Source of the DNA: Acidobacteriota bacterium
GTDB taxonomy: Bacteria > Acidobacteriota > Blastocatellia > Pyrinomonadales > Pyrinomonadaceae
NCBI GenBank assembly: GCA_003222975.1
Contig: QHXN01000016.1
Coordinates: 1 to 62,867, forward strand
Direction: 5' to 3'
DNA: 62,867 nucleotides
The translations under genes were made by a program, and so were the position numbers. Positions within the stretch are counted from its first letter, which is position 1; each line of letters begins with the position of its first letter. This document shows, in pieces, positions 59,967-62,867 of the stretch. Under the pieces are notes generated by a model. The model saw only the letters and a list, made by a program, of their open reading frames with translations. It had not been told where the DNA came from and ran no database searches.

Positions 59967-61301
59967 ATGTCCAACAAATCATCCAACCTCTCGCTTCTGC
60001 GTAACCCGGTCGTCAATCATCTTCGGGACAGGCCGGACTCTCCTGTGACCAGGGGCCTGTCGTTTCTGCTGAAGTCCTGGCGGTGTGTTACCACGCGGCC
60101 CGTGAACCGAGTCGTCCCTTTGGATCGCGTGCTGTGCGGCGGAGAGAACGGGCTGTCGGGCCTCCAGTACGCCCGCCACACGGGTAATTTCCTGCGCCCC
60201 TCGACGCCTTTCGCGCGCTCCCCGCACGTCCAGTTTCTTGAGCAGTACCAGCAAATCGGAGATGAAATCTTCCGCCCCGAGGTATTTCGACGCACAGCCT
60301 ACTTCGCCAACGCCGTCGAATGTATGAACGTGGTCGGGCAATACTTCACGTGCACGCGCGAAGACCAGGTGGAGCAGGTCGCCAGGGGATTCGCCGCACG
60401 GTTCCGCAACGACAAGCCTCCGACGGGGACGAACGGCGGGTCTCCGATTGAGACGAGCGGCCCTCGCGCGTCGGAGTTCTTCTCCCGGCCCAGCGCGTTG
60501 GCCCGCGTGCAGCCCATCAAGCTCTCGGATTGTTACGCGGTGGTTGACGGCAATCACCGGCTGGCAATCGCCTACGTTCGCGGCGAGCGAACCCATCCGG
60601 TCAGGGTCGAGCCTCCCGCCGTGCTCACCCCTCTGCAAGAACTCCTGTTGGATTACGCGTGGTGCGCCACGCGCGGCGAGCGGGAGCTATACCAGCCCGT
60701 CGAGAGTCCTGAGTTGGGCGAGCACTGGGTTCTCATCCGGCGCTGCGCCGACCGGTTCGAGATGATGAAGAGATTTTTGGAAGAGCACGGCCTCGTGCCG
60801 CCGCGCTGCCAGACCTACCTGGACATCGCGTGCAGCTACGGCTGGTTCGTGCGGGAGTTCGGCCAGACGGGTTTTGACGCCCGTGGGGTGGAGATTGATT
60901 GGGCCGCGGTCGAGCTTGGCCGGCGCGTTTACGGTTTGAAGCCGTGCCAGGTCACGCGCTCCGAAGTCGTGCGGTTCCTGAAGGGCGATCCGGGGAGTTA
61001 CGACATCGTCTCCTGCTTCAGTCTCCTCCACCATTTCGCGATGGGGAACGGCAGCATCTCAGCCGAAGAGATGCTCAGGCTGATCGAACGCGCGACCAAG
61101 ACCGTGCTGTTCCTCGACACGGGTGAGTCCCATGAGGCTTGGCTCCGCGACACACTACCCGATTGGGACGCCGACCACATCGAGCGTTGGCTGCGGGACA
61201 ATTCCGGCTTCACGAAGATTTACCGGCTCGGAACCGACAGCGACAACGTCCCGCCCTTCGCCGATAACTACGGGCGCACGCTCTTCGCCTGCATGCGATA
61301 A
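59967..61301 (+). CDS. Methyltransferase with N-terminal ParB-like domain
   Basis: 444 residues. The first half has a ParB/Srx-like motif IKLSDCYAVVDGNHRLAIA with DGNHR at 194-198. The second half is a class I methyltransferase: TYLDIACSYGWFVREF (motif I), ARGVEIDWAAVELGRRVY and YDIVSCFSLLHHF. ParB-like domains bind nucleotide and can act as kinases or CTPases in other proteins. It may be a chain-terminating modifier for Wzt recognition; this is inference. It follows the wzt gene by 78 bases. Confidence 0.82.
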   Translation: MSNKSSNLSLLRNPVVNHLRDRPDSPVTRGLSFLLKSWRCVTTRPVNRVVPLDRVLCGGENGLSGLQYARHTGNFLRPSTPFARSPHVQFLEQYQQIGDEIFRPEVFRRTAYFANAVECMNVVGQYFTCTREDQVEQVARGFAARFRNDKPPTGTNGGSPIETSGPRASEFFSRPSALARVQPIKLSDCYAVVDGNHRLAIAYVRGERTHPVRVEPPAVLTPLQELLLDYAWCATRGERELYQPVESPELGEHWVLIRRCADRFEMMKRFLEEHGLVPPRCQTYLDIACSYGWFVREFGQTGFDARGVEIDWAAVELGRRVYGLKPCQVTRSEVVRFLKGDPGSYDIVSCFSLLHHFAMGNGSISAEEMLRLIERATKTVLFLDTGESHEAWLRDTLPDWDADHIERWLRDNSGFTKIYRLGTDSDNVPPFADNYGRTLFACMR

Positions 61302-61343
61302 AAACCATAACAATTTTCAGTTGAGTTACGGGCAAGACGTAAT

Positions 61344-61434
61344 TAACCACCGCAGGCACAGAGGACACAGAGGCGGCACAGAGAACGATTAACTCTCTGT
61401 GCTGCCTCTGTGTCCTCTGTGCCTGCGGTGGTTA
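61344..61434. repeat. 40-bp near-perfect hairpin E (CACAGAGG words)
   Basis: Left arm 61344-61383 and right arm 61395-61434 are reverse complements over 40 bases with a single G-U-type mismatch and an 11-base loop. The arm is built from GCACAGAG, GACACAGAG and GGCGGCACAGAG words. It lies between convergent genes (stops at 61301 and 61491), suggesting a bidirectional terminator or a mobile repeat. Confidence 0.92.
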
Positions 61435-61490
61435 GCTTTACCTGTTATTGACTCAAGTTAAAGCTGCTACAGGGGCGACGCTAGCCGCGG

Positions 61491-62867
61491 CTACGGACAC
61501 TGGCTGGCGGGCCAGTTGGCGGGAGCCGCCAGGGAGGAGACGTGGTAGTCAGTATCGGAGCCGTCCCTTGAGGCGCACACCACCAGCATTGAGCCGTCCA
61601 GTAGTTGAATCCCGTTGAGCCGGTGCGGGTCTGAGTCGTTATACACCGGCCCCTCGCACGCCCACGTCCGCCCCTCGTCGTGCGAGAGCCGGAACGAGTC
61701 CGCCCGCGCGCCCGTCGAGGGCGTGCCGTCAACCAGCCACAAGACCAACTCCCCGCCGTTCAAGACCGTCAGGTTCGGGTCGTTGAAGCTGTCCTGCGCC
61801 GCCCCCGTCACCAGCGCCGGAGCCGACCACGTGCTCCCCGAATCCGCCGAGCGCGTCAGAGAAACCTGGCTCACGCCCACCGGCCCGGAGATGAACGCCA
61901 GCACCAGCGTGCCCGACGCCGTGCGCACCACCGAAGGCGAGTGGTAGGCCACAGTCGCGCTCGCCGCCACCGTCACGGCACTACCCCAACTCGCCCCGCC
62001 GTCCGCTGACTTCTTCGCCATGATCTTATTCTGGTAGCGGTAGGCCACCAGAAGACTCCCGTCGCCCAGCTTCGTCAAAGACGGGTGGGGGTCGTCGCCG
62101 CCACCCGGCCCGGCCACCGTCACCTCGGCCCCCCACGTCTGGCCGCGATCCGTAGAGCGCCTCACGCCCACACCGTCGCCCACTCCATAGGCGACCACCA
62201 GGTTCGTGCTCGCCGTCTGCGCCAACGACCCCTCGTAGGTGTCCACCCCGTTGGAGGCGACCGTCACCTTCGACCCCCACGTCCGCCCGCCGTCCGCCGA
62301 GCGCACCAGCTTGTAGGAGAAGGCCGCTGAGTCCTCATCAGTCGAGAACCCGCAGACCACCTCGCCGTCGTCGAGTTGGAAGGGCTGGGGGTGACTGTAG
62401 GTGTGAGCGCCCGCGTCGTTCGTCACCTCACCCCGCTTGGCCCAGTACGAGGTGCGCGTCTGCAACTGGAAGTTGTCGAAGATGGCCGTGCCCGCAGAGG
62501 CCCAGGACTCGTAGGTGCCGGCGCTCAACTCAACCCTCATGGCTGTCAGGGGAAGTTGGCGCGCCACGACCCGCTGCACCGTCCACGCCGAGCGGTCGGG
62601 GCTGGTCTCGAAGACGACCTGGTCGGTGGCCGGGTCGTGGCGGATGCGCCAGAAGCGGTGCTGGGTGGCGCTGTAGGCGATGGTGGCGGCCCCGCTCGAG
62701 CTGCCCACCTGATCCTGGAAGTAGAGCGTGCCGCCGTAGAAGGAGATGCGGTAGTAGTCGTTGTAATCCAGCCCGACGACGAAGCTCATGCCGGGGCCGT
62801 TTGTGACCTGGACGACCTCGACGCTGGCCTGAGCGCCCGTCATGTCCCAGCCCCGGACAGAGACGTA
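61491..62867 (-). CDS. BNR/Asp-box sialidase-like protein, 5' end outside window
   Basis: At least 458 residues on the minus strand. The frame is open to the window edge (YVSVRGWD precedes the first Met at 62843), so the gene is cut. The N-terminal part (GLDYNDYYRISFYGGTLYF) looks like a laminin-G/concanavalin-type lectin domain. Then come five Asp-boxes S-x-D-x-G-x-x-W: SADGGRTW, STDRGQTW, SADGGASW, SADSGSTW and SHDEGRTW, forming a six-bladed propeller. Sialidases or related glycan hydrolases and binding proteins share this fold; the signal peptide would be outside. Convergent to the polysaccharide locus. Confidence 0.87.
   Translation of the reverse strand, partial: YVSVRGWDMTGAQASVEVVQVTNGPGMSFVVGLDYNDYYRISFYGGTLYFQDQVGSSSGAATIAYSATQHRFWRIRHDPATDQVVFETSPDRSAWTVQRVVARQLPLTAMRVELSAGTYESWASAGTAIFDNFQLQTRTSYWAKRGEVTNDAGAHTYSHPQPFQLDDGEVVCGFSTDEDSAAFSYKLVRSADGGRTWGSKVTVASNGVDTYEGSLAQTASTNLVVAYGVGDGVGVRRSTDRGQTWGAEVTVAGPGGGDDPHPSLTKLGDGSLLVAYRYQNKIMAKKSADGGASWGSAVTVAASATVAYHSPSVVRTASGTLVLAFISGPVGVSQVSLTRSADSGSTWSAPALVTGAAQDSFNDPNLTVLNGGELVLWLVDGTPSTGARADSFRLSHDEGRTWACEGPVYNDSDPHRLNGIQLLDGSMLVVCASRDGSDTDYHVSSLAAPANWPASQCP

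Noticed and set aside
40092..61434. CRISPR array as explanation for the repeated words
   Set aside because: The repeats are inverted and contiguous with no regular unique spacers, and no cas gene is present.

Overview
The window is a GC-rich, densely packed surface-polysaccharide locus. Almost every gene from position 1 to 50.4 kb and from 51.5 to 61.3 kb is on the + strand, often with 1-4 base overlaps, so most of it probably forms a few long operons. High GC, GTG/TTG starts, a zf-HC2 protein, a TPR protein beside an O-antigen ligase and repeated-word intergenic hairpins would fit an Acidobacteriota-type environmental bacterium, but no marker gene fixes the taxon and this is a low-confidence guess. 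I saw no rRNA, convincing tRNA, transposase or CRISPR array.

Layout. (1) 1-6.9 kb: FemAB-like acyltransferase end, free-standing acyl carrier protein, SDR reductase, DltA-like adenylating enzyme, left-handed beta-helix acyltransferase, GNAT, methyltransferase and a five-bladed propeller protein: apparently a small carrier-protein pathway that makes and transfers an acyl group. (2) 6.9-9.2 kb: DegT/DnrJ/EryC1 sugar aminotransferase and a GT2. (3) 9.2-19.7 kb: a module GT4 / methyltransferase / asparagine-synthase-like amidotransferase, present once intact with lower GC, then repeated in degraded and rearranged form with higher GC, including a GT4 remnant and an asnB remnant. (4) 19.9-25.4 kb: GT4, gmd and three GT2. 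(5) 25.5-32.5 kb: GT39-like membrane protein, methyltransferase, three GT4-type enzymes and an epimerase with a four-cysteine insert. (6) 32.6-38.8 kb: carbamoyltransferase, second GT39-like membrane protein, third AsnB and a membrane O-acyltransferase. (7) 38.8-40.1 kb: RmlA- and RmlC-like nucleotide-sugar enzymes. (8) 40.2-50.4 kb: GT4, epimerase, a WecA/FlaA1-type fusion, TPR protein, O-antigen ligase/polymerase, UDP-glucuronate decarboxylase and acyl-CoA synthetase. (9) 50.5-52.7 kb: divergent zf-HC2 protein and a sigma-like regulator. (10) 53-61.3 kb: second O-antigen ligase/polymerase, three GT2, a Wzm/Wzt ABC exporter and a methyltransferase with a ParB-like N-terminal part. (11) 61.5 kb to the end, minus strand: BNR/Asp-box sialidase-like protein, cut by the window edge.

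Together the genes suggest a heteropolysaccharide built on undecaprenyl phosphate (WecA-like initiator), decorated with amino, N-acyl, methyl, amide, carbamoyl and O-acyl groups, exported by Wzm/Wzt and/or joined by the Wzy/WaaL-fold proteins. The most unusual non-genic signal is a set of long hairpins in intergenic gaps (around 40.1, 44.6, 48.5, 50.5 and 61.4 kb). Each is built from a different short repeated word, and three have near-perfect stems of 25-40 bp. They sit at gene ends or just before starts. The other main signal is the repeated, decaying GT4-methyltransferase-AsnB module.
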